Source of the DNA: Flavobacteriaceae bacterium
Lineage (GTDB): Bacteria; Bacteroidota; Bacteroidia; Flavobacteriales; Flavobacteriaceae
DNA: 64,000 nt
Reading direction: 5' to 3'
Assembly (NCBI GenBank): GCA_027082925.1
Contig: JALWTD010000020.1
Coordinates: 1-64,000 of the forward strand
Made by a program: the position numbers and the translations under genes
Part shown: piece by piece, positions 37,345 to 46,523 of the stretch
Layout of the letters: every line of letters starts with the position of its first letter
Position numbering within the stretch: position 1 is the stretch's first letter
Notes under the pieces: model-generated
Seen by the model: only the letters and a program-made list of their open reading frames with translations
What the model was told of the DNA's origin: nothing
Databases searched by the model: none

Positions 37345-37680
37345 CTATTTATTACCCAGCAATAACAATTCACTTACAATTACTTCAGTAATATAACGTT
37401 TGTTACCATCTTTATCATCATAGGCTCTAGATGTTAGTTTTCCCTCTATTGCAATTTCTTGTCCTTTTGTTACAAAGCGTTCAATAATATCAGCAGTTTT
37501 ATTCCATGCAATTAAATTGTGCCATTGCGTTTCTGTAATTTTTTCTCCTTCAGAATTTTTGTAGGTTTCATTTGTAGCAAGAGAAATTTTTGCTAATTTT
37601 TTTCCTGAATCTAGCGTAATAATTTCAGGATCATTTCCTAGGTTTCCAATCAATTGCACTTTGTTTCTTAACGTACTCAT
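37345..37680 (-). CDS. ssb: Short single-stranded DNA-binding protein
   Basis: A 111-residue OB-fold SSB. The start MSTLRNKVQLIGNLGNDPE is characteristic, and the family landmarks ISLATNETY and ETQWHNLIAWNKTADI are present. The ATG at 37680 is chosen because the 16 extra residues from an upstream ATG at 37728 are not SSB-like. It ends at ELLLLGNK, so it lacks the long acidic C-terminal tail that normally recruits repair partners. Such short SSBs are common second copies in Bacteroidota. It is divergent from the HNH gene. Confidence 0.9.
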   Translation of the reverse strand: MSTLRNKVQLIGNLGNDPEIITLDSGKKLAKISLATNETYKNSEGEKITETQWHNLIAWNKTADIIERFVTKGQEIAIEGKLTSRAYDDKDGNKRYITEVIVSELLLLGNK

Positions 37681-37767
37681 AAGATAAGGTATTAAATTAA
37701 GCCGAATGTCATTTGTTCGATTCGACACTGCAAATATGAGACACTAAAAAAAGTGGAGTTGTATGCT

Positions 37768-37795
37768 AAATAATTACTTTCGAAAGTAATTATTT
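37768..37795. promoter_or_regulatory. 28-bp perfect palindrome upstream of the HNH gene
   Basis: An uninterrupted perfect palindrome is centred between 37781 and 37782; each half is AAATAATTACTTTC or its complement. It lies 8 bases upstream of the -33 TTG of the HNH promoter and in the leader region of the divergent ssb gene. Its position suits an operator for a dimeric regulator. Confidence 0.7.
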
Positions 37796-37803
37796 GTAGT
37801 CGT

Positions 37804-37832
37804 TTGTAAACGGATAATATTTTGTATATTTG
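37804..37832 (+). promoter_or_regulatory. Promoter of the HNH-nuclease gene
   Basis: TTG at 37804-37806, an 18-base spacer and TATATTTG at 37825-37832 form a full Bacteroidota promoter pattern. The ATG lies 25 bases downstream. Confidence 0.7.
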
Positions 37833-37857
37833 TGTATCTCTCTAAAAAAACAATATC

Positions 37858-38415
37858 ATGGTAATTGATTTTAAAAATGAAGTTTGGCTTCCTTACCGGG
37901 AAGAAAATTGGAGTGAAGAAGATGAATATTTAATATCTAATTACGGAAGAATAAAAAGGAAAAAAGTATTTGAAGAACATTGGAAATTATCTAAAACATC
38001 ATTGGTAAGCGGATACCCTTCTTTTTGGATTTCAAAAAAAGGGAAACCAATTACAACTTCTTGTTATGTACATAGAGTTGTAGCAAAGGCGTTTTTAGAT
38101 AAAAAAGAAGACCAACATTATGTTATTCATATTGATTTTGACAAGGAAAACAACAAGGTCGATAATTTAAAGTGGGTAACTAAAAAAGAGCTATTTATAC
38201 ATCATAAAAAAAACCCTAAAAAAATTAGGAGAAAAGGACAAAGAACTTATTCTAAATTAACAGAAGGAAGAGTTCGATTAATAAAAAAGAAAATATTTGA
38301 CCCAAACAGAAGAACTCGCATGAGAATAATAGCCAAGCAATTTGGAATTTCAGAAATGCAGCTCTACAGAATTAAATCTGGCGAAAATTGGGGCAGTGTA
38401 AAAATTGAAACCTAG
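37858..38415 (+). CDS. NUMOD4/HNH endonuclease
   Basis: A 185-residue protein with three parts. Residues about 8-60 look like NUMOD4 (EVWLPYREEN, YLISNYGRIK), a DNA-binding motif of homing-type nucleases. Residues about 70-110 are an HNH domain: VHRVVAKAFL, then VIHIDFDKENN and NLKW, with H91, D93 and N99 as likely catalytic or metal residues. The C-terminal part (about 125-185) looks like a helix-turn-helix (IIAKQFGISEMQLYRIKSG). It has its own promoter and a palindrome upstream, and a zinc-ribbon gene follows 11 bases later. It could be a free-standing homing nuclease or a domesticated one; no intron or intein was seen nearby. Confidence 0.85.
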   Translation: MVIDFKNEVWLPYREENWSEEDEYLISNYGRIKRKKVFEEHWKLSKTSLVSGYPSFWISKKGKPITTSCYVHRVVAKAFLDKKEDQHYVIHIDFDKENNKVDNLKWVTKKELFIHHKKNPKKIRRKGQRTYSKLTEGRVRLIKKKIFDPNRRTRMRIIAKQFGISEMQLYRIKSGENWGSVKIET

Positions 38416-38426
38416 AAAAGAGTGCT

Positions 38427-38774
38427 ATGGAAAAAAAATGTTTAGAATGCGGTGAGCATTTTAAAGGAAGAATTGATAAGAAATTTTGTTCAGATTATTG
38501 TAGAAATACATACAATAACAAAATTAATAAGGAAAGTAAAAATTTAGTTCGAAACATAAACAACAGGCTTCGAAAAAACTATAAAATTTTGTCTGAGTTA
38601 AACACAACAGGCAAAACAAAGGTTACAAGAGCAAAGCTTTTTGATTATGGGTTTGATTTTCATTTTTTCACCTCTATTTATACTACAAAAACAGGAAACA
38701 CCTATTATTATTTGTATAATCAAGGATATCTTCCGTTAGAAAATGATTATTATTTGTTAATAAAAAGAGACTAA
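38427..38774 (+). CDS. Small zinc-ribbon protein
   Basis: A 115-residue protein with an N-terminal zinc-finger-like motif, C5-x2-C8 and C21-x3-C25 (KCLECGEHF, FCSDYCRN), followed by a basic helical region (about 28-60) rich in Lys, Arg and Asn, and a Tyr/Phe-rich C-terminus. The layout suggests nucleic-acid binding. It is encoded 11 bases after the HNH gene on the same strand and probably forms a two-gene operon with it. I recall flavobacterial proteins of this shape but know no function. Confidence 0.7.
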   Translation: MEKKCLECGEHFKGRIDKKFCSDYCRNTYNNKINKESKNLVRNINNRLRKNYKILSELNTTGKTKVTRAKLFDYGFDFHFFTSIYTTKTGNTYYYLYNQGYLPLENDYYLLIKRD

Positions 38775-38781
38775 AATAAGG

Positions 38782-40197
38782 TTAAAACTTGTTTTCTACC
38801 TCAGCAGCTTCTAACATTAAGTAGTGTAAATCGGTATTTTTAATGAAAGGTTTAAGCAAATCACTACCCGGACCAAACATGGCTAGCTCTACATAGTCTG
38901 CAGAGTGATTCATTCCTATCCAACCAACAGAGTTACGTTCTTTTTGGATATCAGAGAGTACTTTAAAAGGTAAGTGTCTTGGGTTGTATAAACCTTCTTC
39001 TTGTTTAATATTTCCGTAAAAGCTTAAAATTTGTTTTGCTTCGCTATCAGTAACAGCAAAGTTGTTTGCATATTCAATACGCTCTTTTACTTGAGCTATG
39101 CTTGTTGTACTATCAAAACCGTTTAGAATCCATTCGTTTGTATGCTTGTAGTTTTGTATAGCATCAAAACGAGCGTTTACATTTTTTCCGTACACAACAC
39201 CCGGATTAGAATTTCCGTGATCGGTAGTAATAATAACAAGTGTTTCCTCATTTTCTTGGGCAAAATCAATAGCTACCTTTACAGCTTCATCATGTGCTGC
39301 TTGATCATAAATTAGAGCGGCAATATCATTTGCGTGGGCAGCCCAATCTACTTTTCCGGCTTCTACTTGAAGTACAAATCCTTCAGGATGATTTTTCATA
39401 CAATCAATCGCTTTTTGAGTCATTTCTGCAAGTGTAGGAACCTTTTTAGTTAATTCTTTATCACTATCTCTATCCTTTGAAAAAGGTAAGCCATTTCCTC
39501 CAAAAACACCTAAAATAGGTGAGTTGCTATCGCTGTTAAGCATTTGTGTTCTTGTTTTTACAACTTGATATCCTTTTTTAGAAAATTCGGCATACATATT
39601 TCGCTTGTCCTTACGATAGTCTGCAGAAAAATAATGATCTCCACCTCCCATCATAACATCAAAATCTTGCTCCAAATATTTTTCAGCTATTTTTTCTTGA
39701 TCTCTACGGGTTTTACTGTTAATACAAAATCCTGCAGGTGTTGCATGAGTGATAGGAACAGTTGTAACACATCCGGCTTTTTTACCGGCTCGTTTAAATT
39801 TTTGCCATATAGGTAGGTGCTTTTCTCCATTTTCACTCACATTTAAAGACCCATTACCTATTCTAACACCACCACCCCATGAAGAACTTGCAGCTGCTGA
39901 ATCTGTAACAATAGAGTTTGCAGAAGCCATATCCATAAGAGCTCTATTTACTTTATTATTTTTGTATAATTGAATCCAATTACTGCCTGTACCGGTTTTT
40001 CTAGACAAGTACAAGTCGGTCATGTTTAAAGTCCCTGTACTCATTCCATCACTCACAATAATAATAATGTTTTTGGCTTTTTTATTCTTATTTATAAAAT
40101 CGATATTGCTTGGTGTAGCTGAAACGTCAAAAGGCTTTAACAGTGATGTTCCTATTGCAAAAAGAGATCCGTTTTTAAAAAATTTTCGTCTATCCAT
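38782..40197 (-). CDS. Alkaline phosphatase
   Basis: A 471-residue exported phosphatase of the PhoA superfamily. The N-terminus MDRRKFFKNGSLFAIG has the twin-arginine pattern RRxFxK, so Tat export is likely. Active-site landmarks are VSDGMSTGTL (metal Asp), nucleophile serine in VTDSAAASSSWGGG, the stretch QVEAGKVDWAAHAND, and TTDHGN. The ATG at 40197 gives a correct Tat leader; an upstream ATG at 40245 would add 16 hydrophobic residues before the RR motif. It releases phosphate from monoesters in the periplasm or outside. It stands alone on the minus strand. Confidence 0.92.
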   Translation of the reverse strand: MDRRKFFKNGSLFAIGTSLLKPFDVSATPSNIDFINKNKKAKNIIIIVSDGMSTGTLNMTDLYLSRKTGTGSNWIQLYKNNKVNRALMDMASANSIVTDSAAASSSWGGGVRIGNGSLNVSENGEKHLPIWQKFKRAGKKAGCVTTVPITHATPAGFCINSKTRRDQEKIAEKYLEQDFDVMMGGGDHYFSADYRKDKRNMYAEFSKKGYQVVKTRTQMLNSDSNSPILGVFGGNGLPFSKDRDSDKELTKKVPTLAEMTQKAIDCMKNHPEGFVLQVEAGKVDWAAHANDIAALIYDQAAHDEAVKVAIDFAQENEETLVIITTDHGNSNPGVVYGKNVNARFDAIQNYKHTNEWILNGFDSTTSIAQVKERIEYANNFAVTDSEAKQILSFYGNIKQEEGLYNPRHLPFKVLSDIQKERNSVGWIGMNHSADYVELAMFGPGSDLLKPFIKNTDLHYLMLEAAEVENKF

Positions 40198-40357
40198 AAT
40201 CAAGTAGCTGTAAAAATATTCGTCAAATATAAATGTTAGAACCAAAAACTTAGTATTTTCAACGAATAATTAATGGAAGTTTATCAAAAAATTAACGTTT
40301 AAGATTAAAAAACTAAAAAATACGTTATTTTTAGAACTTATTAAGTAGTACAAAACC

Positions 40358-42670
40358 ATGATTTTCAAAAAATACACTCAAATTATTTCTATTCTAGTTA
40401 TTGTATCATCTATTTATCTAGGATTTTTTTCCATAATGCCAAATGCAACTCTTAAAAAAGAGGTTCCATTAACAGAATTTTCTTCGGAACGAGCTTTAGT
40501 CCATTTGAAGCAAATAGCTGAAAAACCACATTTTACAGGATCTACAGCCCATGAGTTTGTGGTTGATTATATAAAAACAGCTTTTGAAAAGATGGGATTA
40601 GAGGTCGAAATTCAAGAGCAAATGGCCATTAATAAAAAATGGAGAGCAGCCACAAGAGCTAAAAATATTATAGCAAGAATTAAAGGTACGGAAAAAGGAA
40701 AAGGGTTGTTGTTGCTTACGCATTACGACTCTAATCCGCACTCTTCACTAGGAGCTAGCGATGCCGGAAGTGGAGTGGTTACTATTTTAGAAGGTGTTCG
40801 TGCGTTTTTAGCAACAGGCACGCAGCCAAAAAATGACATATACATTTGTATTACAGATGCCGAAGAGTTAGGGTTACTAGGAGCAAATGCATTTGTAAAT
40901 CATCATCCGTGGGCAAAAAACGTAGGCTTAGTTTTAAATTTTGAGGCTCGTGGTAGTGGAGGTCCTAGCTATATGCTTTTAGAAACAAATGGCGGAAATA
41001 AAAAATTGATTGAAGCTTTTAACGAAGCCCACACTCCGTATCCTGTAGCAAATTCATTAATGTATAGTATTTACAAAATGCTTCCAAATGATACCGATTT
41101 AACAGTTTTTAGAGAAGAAGGAGATATAAGCGGATTTAATTTTGCTTTTATTGGAGATCATTTCGATTACCATACGGTTCAAGATTCTTTTTCGAGGTTA
41201 GATATAAACACACTTAAGCATCAGGCTTCGTATTTAATGCCTTTACTTAATTATTTTTCTAGCCACGCTGTTGAAGATTTTAAGTCCGAGACAGATTATG
41301 TGTACTTTAACGTTCCGTATTTAGGCTTAATTTTTTATCCATTTTCATTTGTGACACCTATTTTTATAGGTTGTGTTTTCTTATTTTTAGTACTTCTTTT
41401 TATGGGTATTTCTAAAAAGGTTTTGTCATTTTCAGGAATATTAAAAGGGTTTATACCATTTGTTTTTTCCTTAGTATTTTCAGTATTATTGGCAATTTAC
41501 GGATGGAAATTAGTGTTAAAAATACATCCTCAATACAATGATATTTTACACGGATTTACGTATAACGGATATTATTACATTGCCTTATTTTCATTTTTAA
41601 CATTAACTATTTGTTTTTGGATTTATAAAAAATACATTCAAAAATATACATATTACGATTTAATTATTGCTCCAATTTTCTTTTGGTTGCTTTTAAACGG
41701 AGGTATTGCTTTTTATTTAAAAGGAGCTTCGTTTTTTATTTTACCGCCACTTGTATTACTTGTAATGCTGGTAATAACTATTTTTTCTGATAAAAAGGAA
41801 GGGTCTGTAACGCTATTTACATTACTTAGTGTACCCGTATTGGCATTATTTGCTCCATTGGTTAAAATGTTTCCTGTAGGATTAGGGTTAAAAATGCTAG
41901 CAATAAGTACCTTTTTTACAGTAATGTTATTTGGAGTATTAATTCCTGTAGTTCATCAATATAAAAATAAAAATTTGATGTTTAGGTTAATGTTGTTTGG
42001 GAGTGTTTTAACATTGGTTTTAGCGACAAGTTTTTCTGGATATAATGAAGAAAGAAGAGAACCAAATAGCATTTTATATATGTTAGACACAACAACAAAC
42101 GAAGCATATTGGACTAGTTACAACACAAAAGTAGATTCTTTTACAGTACAATTTTTGGGAGAAAATCCACTTCCGGGAAGTTTTGATGATAATACCACTG
42201 CAAGTAAATACAACACCGGAATTAAATGGCATCAAAAAGCAGAAATTAAAACGTTTGATTTGCCTAGTATTCAAATAGCTTCAGACACAATCATTGGAGA
42301 AAGTAGAATTATACAAATGCAAATAGAATCGCTTAGAAGTGCCAATAGAATTGAAATGCTAACCAAAACACCTATTCAATTTAAATCGTTTGAGGTAAAC
42401 GGAGTAGCAATTCCTAATAATGGAACCGATTTTGTATTTTCTGTGCAAAAGGGTACGGTAATGAGTTATTTTATGACAGCTCCACATGAATTAATTGAAG
42501 TTGAGTTTAGCATAGCTAAAGAACAACAGCTTTCTTTTGATTTTCTGGAAGCAAAGTACGATTTATTTGAAAATCCACAATTTAAAATAAAACCTAGAAC
42601 ACCGGTAATGATGCCTATGCCATTTGTGTTAAACGATGCAACAGTTATAAAAACCAGTATAAATTTGTAA
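40358..42670 (+). CDS. M28-family peptidase with multi-span membrane domain
   Basis: A 770-residue membrane protein. A helix at about 7-27 anchors an M28 zinc peptidase domain (about 40-310), with zinc ligands and catalytic residues H122 (LTHYDSN), D135 (ASDAGSG) and E169/E170 (TDAEELGLLG). The C-terminal half has about eight to nine helices (about 325-565) and ends in a beta-rich extracytoplasmic domain. This matches the large membrane-bound M28 aminopeptidases related to FXNA/ER-type proteins. The DUF2891 lipoprotein gene starts 5 bases downstream and is probably cotranscribed. Confidence 0.87.
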   Translation: MIFKKYTQIISILVIVSSIYLGFFSIMPNATLKKEVPLTEFSSERALVHLKQIAEKPHFTGSTAHEFVVDYIKTAFEKMGLEVEIQEQMAINKKWRAATRAKNIIARIKGTEKGKGLLLLTHYDSNPHSSLGASDAGSGVVTILEGVRAFLATGTQPKNDIYICITDAEELGLLGANAFVNHHPWAKNVGLVLNFEARGSGGPSYMLLETNGGNKKLIEAFNEAHTPYPVANSLMYSIYKMLPNDTDLTVFREEGDISGFNFAFIGDHFDYHTVQDSFSRLDINTLKHQASYLMPLLNYFSSHAVEDFKSETDYVYFNVPYLGLIFYPFSFVTPIFIGCVFLFLVLLFMGISKKVLSFSGILKGFIPFVFSLVFSVLLAIYGWKLVLKIHPQYNDILHGFTYNGYYYIALFSFLTLTICFWIYKKYIQKYTYYDLIIAPIFFWLLLNGGIAFYLKGASFFILPPLVLLVMLVITIFSDKKEGSVTLFTLLSVPVLALFAPLVKMFPVGLGLKMLAISTFFTVMLFGVLIPVVHQYKNKNLMFRLMLFGSVLTLVLATSFSGYNEERREPNSILYMLDTTTNEAYWTSYNTKVDSFTVQFLGENPLPGSFDDNTTASKYNTGIKWHQKAEIKTFDLPSIQIASDTIIGESRIIQMQIESLRSANRIEMLTKTPIQFKSFEVNGVAIPNNGTDFVFSVQKGTVMSYFMTAPHELIEVEFSIAKEQQLSFDFLEAKYDLFENPQFKIKPRTPVMMPMPFVLNDATVIKTSINL

Positions 42671-42675
42671 TAAAA

Positions 42676-43785
42676 ATGAAAAACATTTTAATAATTATAC
42701 TGCTGCTTTTTACAGTAGAAAGCTGTACTTCTAACAAAAAAAACAGTAAAATAACTGAGCAAGAACAGCCGGAAGCAAGAATTAATAAACCTGTTCTTAA
42801 TAAAGAAACAGCGAACTATTTGTATCACTTTGCATACGAGTGTATAGATAGAGAATATCCAAATAAACTGGGACAAGTTTTAGGTGATGGAACCTATCTA
42901 AAAGAACCATCAGAATTACACCCTTCTTTTTACGGTTGTTTTGATTGGCACTCTTCTGTACATGGCCATTGGACACTGTTAAATATTTTAAAAGAAATTC
43001 CCGATTTTACACATAAAGAAGCCATTTTAAAGAAACTTCAAAAGAATATTACAGAAGAAAATATTTTAAAAGAAGTGGCATATTTTGAAGATGAATACAA
43101 TAAAAATTTTGAAAGAACATATGGTTGGGCTTGGTTGTTAAAAGTAACAGAAACACTTAGAGATTGGGATACGCCAGAAGCAAAACAAATGTATGAACAT
43201 TTAAAACCTCTCTCAAGTTTAATAGAAGACAAATACATTCATTTTTTAGAAAAACTCACGTACCCTATACGAGTAGGAGAACATCCCAATACTGCATTTG
43301 GAATGTCTTTAGCTTTGGATTATGCTAAAAAATATTCACCTAAATTAGAACAGGTAATTGTACAAAAAGCAAAAGCATATTATTTAGCAGATAAAGGTTG
43401 CCCTATTGACTGGGAGCCGGGAGGTTTCGATTTTTTATCTCCTTGTTTGCAAGAAGCATCGTTAATGATGAAAGTGCTTCCTAAAAACGAATATATTACG
43501 TGGTTAGATTTGTTTTTACCCAACTTTAGAAAAAATCCTTCTTCATATTTAAAGGTGGCTGAAGTAACAGATAGATCTGACGGAAAATTGGCACATTTAG
43601 ACGGATTAAACTTTAGCAGAGCTTGGTGTTTGTACGAAATGGCAAATGCACTAAATAATGATAAGATGAAACGCGTAGCTGATACGCATTTTGCATATAG
43701 TTATTCAAAAATGGATTCAGGAGAATACGCCGGAGCGCATTGGTTAGCTTCATTTGCACTATATGCAATACTAAAAAGCAACTAG
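42676..43785 (+). CDS. DUF2891-family lipoprotein
   Basis: A 369-residue predicted lipoprotein (VESCTSN lipobox at about residue 17) followed by an alpha-helical barrel-like domain of the DUF2891 family. The signature YGCFDWHSSVHGHWTLL is at about 90-106 and GWAWLLKV near 155. The repeated Trp/His-rich helices resemble alpha/alpha toroid enzymes, so a sugar-related activity is possible, but no reaction is known. It follows the M28 peptidase gene with a 5-base gap, and its stop overlaps that of the convergent pyruvate kinase gene by 4 bases. Confidence 0.85.
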   Translation: MKNILIIILLLFTVESCTSNKKNSKITEQEQPEARINKPVLNKETANYLYHFAYECIDREYPNKLGQVLGDGTYLKEPSELHPSFYGCFDWHSSVHGHWTLLNILKEIPDFTHKEAILKKLQKNITEENILKEVAYFEDEYNKNFERTYGWAWLLKVTETLRDWDTPEAKQMYEHLKPLSSLIEDKYIHFLEKLTYPIRVGEHPNTAFGMSLALDYAKKYSPKLEQVIVQKAKAYYLADKGCPIDWEPGGFDFLSPCLQEASLMMKVLPKNEYITWLDLFLPNFRKNPSSYLKVAEVTDRSDGKLAHLDGLNFSRAWCLYEMANALNNDKMKRVADTHFAYSYSKMDSGEYAGAHWLASFALYAILKSN

Positions 43786-45218
43786 CCTTTTTTATACTCT
43801 GTAATGCGTAGTGTATTAACCATTCCTCGTTCTTTAACAGGCATAGAAGTAAGGTTTATCACATAGTCTCCTTCGTTTAAATACTCTTTTTCGTTTGCTA
43901 AATTGTTAATATCTTCAATAGTTTTATCGGTACTCACAAACTTGTCGTAATAAATTCCTTTAACTCCCCAAAGTAAGTTAAGCATTGCTAAAATTCTTTT
44001 ATGAGAAGAAAACACCAAAATGTTAGATTTTGGTCTCCATGATGAAATATGAAAAGCCGTATAACCAGAGTTTGTTAATGTTGTAATTACTTTTGCGTTG
44101 ATAAAATTAGACATTAAAGCCGCTTGATGACAAATAGTTTTAGTAATAAATCGTTCGTTAATACACTGTACATATTCATCAGGAATAGAAATAAGCGGTG
44201 AATTTTCAACATTTTCAATAATTCTTCGCATTTGCTTAATAACTTCAATAGGAAATTCTCCTACAGATGTTTCTCCAGATAACATTACCGCATCGGCACC
44301 ATCCATAATAGAATTGGCAACGTCATTTACTTCTGCTCTTGTTGGAACTTCGTTGGTAATCATTGTTTCCATCATTTGAGTGGCAATAATCACCGGAATA
44401 TGTGCTTTTTTTGCTTTTAAAACCAATCTTTTTTGAATAAGCGGTACTTTTTCCATAGGAACTTCTACACCCAAATCGCCACGAGCTACCATTAATCCGT
44501 CGCAATAAGCAGTTAATTTATCTATATTAGCTACGGCTTCAGGTTTTTCTATTTTTGCAATAATTGGTATTTTATAAGAAGAATTTTCTTTAATTAAGTT
44601 TTGTAATTGAATTAAATCATCAGGAGTTCTAACAAATGATAAAGCAATCCAATCGACTTCAATTTTTATAGCAAAAAGTGCATCTTCAACATCTTTTTCT
44701 GTAAGTGCAGGAAGTGAAATTTTAGTATTTGGGAGGTTTACACCTTTTTTAGATTTTAGTTTTCCTCCTCGTAGTACTTTAGTAACCACTTCTGTTTTAT
44801 TATCGGTAGCCGTAACTTCAAACAGCAACTTTCCATCATCTACCAAAATATGCTCTCCAACGTTTACATCTTTAGGAAAATTTTGATAAGTCATATATGC
44901 TTTTTGGCTTGTACCTTCACATTTTTCAGTTGTAAAAGTAAAGGTATCACCAACACGAAGTTTTACTTTTTCAGCCATTTTACCAACACGAAGTTTAGGA
45001 CCCTGTAAATCGGCCAAAACAGCTACATGAAAATCATTTTGATCATTAATTTCTCTAATAATATTAACTTTTTCTTCAACATCGGCATATTCTGCGTGAG
45101 AAAAATTAATACGAAATACGTTTACTCCACTATCTATCATTTTTTCGATAATTTCTCTGCTACTACAAGCAGGGCCAAGTGTTGCAACTATTTTTGTGCG
45201 TTTTCTATTATGTATCAT
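43782..45218 (-). CDS. pyk: Pyruvate kinase
   Basis: A 478-residue glycolytic enzyme that makes pyruvate and ATP from phosphoenolpyruvate and ADP. Landmarks are KIVATLGPACSS at the N-terminus, VLADLQGPKLRVG, the catalytic lysine region IIAKIEKPEAV, and MVARGDLGVEVP. The B domain and C-terminal regulatory domain are present. It lies 2 bases behind the IPExxxVDY gene and is probably cotranscribed with it, as in many Flavobacteriaceae. Confidence 0.97.
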   Translation of the reverse strand: MIHNRKRTKIVATLGPACSSREIIEKMIDSGVNVFRINFSHAEYADVEEKVNIIREINDQNDFHVAVLADLQGPKLRVGKMAEKVKLRVGDTFTFTTEKCEGTSQKAYMTYQNFPKDVNVGEHILVDDGKLLFEVTATDNKTEVVTKVLRGGKLKSKKGVNLPNTKISLPALTEKDVEDALFAIKIEVDWIALSFVRTPDDLIQLQNLIKENSSYKIPIIAKIEKPEAVANIDKLTAYCDGLMVARGDLGVEVPMEKVPLIQKRLVLKAKKAHIPVIIATQMMETMITNEVPTRAEVNDVANSIMDGADAVMLSGETSVGEFPIEVIKQMRRIIENVENSPLISIPDEYVQCINERFITKTICHQAALMSNFINAKVITTLTNSGYTAFHISSWRPKSNILVFSSHKRILAMLNLLWGVKGIYYDKFVSTDKTIEDINNLANEKEYLNEGDYVINLTSMPVKERGMVNTLRITEYKKG

Positions 45219-45220
45219 AT

Positions 45221-45682
45221 TTAAAAAATTAAATGATCTTTAGATTTTAAAGTGTTTGGATTGATAGAAAAACAAGCAATAATTTGATGTATGTTATTTA
45301 GTTTTTCTATGGTTTTTTTAATAAAATTTGGGTTGTTACAACCTTCAATCTTTAAAAAGAAATCTACATTTTTCTTTTCGGGAATTAGGTAAGAAGTAGA
45401 CGTAAAATGTCCCCCAAATAAATCTTCTTTATTTTTTGAACTAACTACTAATTGTGTAAATTTATTATTAATCAAATAATAGTTAATAAGTGTTTTTTCA
45501 TCTTTAAACTCGAACAAAGGGTACTCGGCATTTGAATTTACAAAGTCTAAGCTGTGTTTAAATCTAGAAAAATGAGTGTTTAAATTTTTATTTATTACAT
45601 AAGCTAACCTATAATCTTCTTCAGTTGAATGAATACCTATCAACGAATAATCATCTTCTAAATCAAGGGTTAGTAGTTGCAT
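45221..45682 (-). CDS. IPExxxVDY-family protein
   Basis: A 153-residue soluble protein of the family named after its IPExxxVDY motif, here IPEKKNVDF. The start MQLLTLDLEDDYSLIGIHS followed by TEEDYRLAYVIN is typical. The ATG at 45682 is chosen because a promoter box at 45704-45711 overlaps the alternative ATG at 45706. The family is restricted to Bacteroidota and its role is unknown, but it is regularly encoded between rnc and pyk, as here. Confidence 0.88.
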   Translation of the reverse strand: MQLLTLDLEDDYSLIGIHSTEEDYRLAYVINKNLNTHFSRFKHSLDFVNSNAEYPLFEFKDEKTLINYYLINNKFTQLVVSSKNKEDLFGGHFTSTSYLIPEKKNVDFFLKIEGCNNPNFIKKTIEKLNNIHQIIACFSINPNTLKSKDHLIF

Positions 45683-45703
45683 ATAATAAAAAATATTGTT
45701 TTG

Positions 45704-45711
45704 CAAAAATA
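45704..45711 (-). promoter_or_regulatory. Promoter -7 box for the IPExxxVDY-pyk pair
   Basis: On the minus strand this reads TATTTTTG, a full match to TAnnTTTG, 21 bases ahead of the ATG at 45682. It suggests that this pair has its own promoter apart from rnc. Confidence 0.5.
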
Positions 45712-45770
45712 CTATTTGTTTAGCTATAGTAACTACTATTTTTACGAAATCGTATTCGTAATACTGTTAG

Positions 45771-46511
45771 CTAAGTGTTTGAAATTTCTTTTTGAAAAGC
45801 GTAATAGGCTCTTTTTGAGGCTATTTCTTCTGCTTTCTTTTTAGAAGTAGCTCTTCCTTTGGCAATAAGATCTCCGTTTAGATATAGTTTTACGCTAAAA
45901 TGCTTAAGAGTGTCATTTCCGGTATCTTCATAAACCTCGTATACAAACTCTTTTTTTTGTTTTTGACACCATTCTATAAATAAACTTTTATAGCTTGTAA
46001 TCTTACCTTCTAACTTCGGAATATCCACATAAGGGGTTACTACGCGTTTGTAAATAAACTTATCGCAGTATTTATATCCTAAATCTAGATAAATTGCTCC
46101 AATTAAAGATTCAAAAATATTTCCGTGAATGTTTTCGCCAAACTTTGTTTTAGTAACATTACTTTTAATAAACTGTATTAAGTTGAGGTCTCTTCCAAGT
46201 TCATTTAAATGCTCTCGACTTACAATTTTAGAACGCATTTTTGTTAAGTAACCTTCATTTCCTGAAGGAACCTCTTTAAATAAATGAGAAGCTATTACGG
46301 CACCTAAAATGGCATCTCCTAAAAACTCTAAACGTTCGTAGTTAACAGGATTTCCGGTAGTTTTATCAATCTCTTTGATAGATCGATGGATAAAGGCCTT
46401 TTTATAAAATTGCAGATTTTTAGGAGAAAACCCCAGTATTTTTTTTAATTCAACACAAAAATATTCATCGTCTTTTGAACGTGATTTTATAAGATTTCGA
46501 ATGAATTTCAT
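45771..46511 (-). CDS. rnc: Ribonuclease III
   Basis: A 246-residue endonuclease that cuts double-stranded RNA, for example rRNA precursors. The signature ERLEFLGDAILGAV (metal-binding Glu and Asp) is at about 60-73, and the second acidic pair lies in NIFESLIGAIYLD. A C-terminal dsRNA-binding domain (about 170-240) ends with GRATSKKKAEEIASKRA. It is 12 bases behind fabF, in the conserved acpP-fabF-rnc order. Confidence 0.96.
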   Translation of the reverse strand: MKFIRNLIKSRSKDDEYFCVELKKILGFSPKNLQFYKKAFIHRSIKEIDKTTGNPVNYERLEFLGDAILGAVIASHLFKEVPSGNEGYLTKMRSKIVSREHLNELGRDLNLIQFIKSNVTKTKFGENIHGNIFESLIGAIYLDLGYKYCDKFIYKRVVTPYVDIPKLEGKITSYKSLFIEWCQKQKKEFVYEVYEDTGNDTLKHFSVKLYLNGDLIAKGRATSKKKAEEIASKRAYYAFQKEISNT

Positions 46512-46523
46512 TCAGTGTAGTTG

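Noticed and set aside
37858-38415. HNH gene as part of a group I intron or intein
   Set aside because: The flanking genes ssb and alkaline phosphatase are intact and no interrupted gene surrounds it; it has its own promoter.
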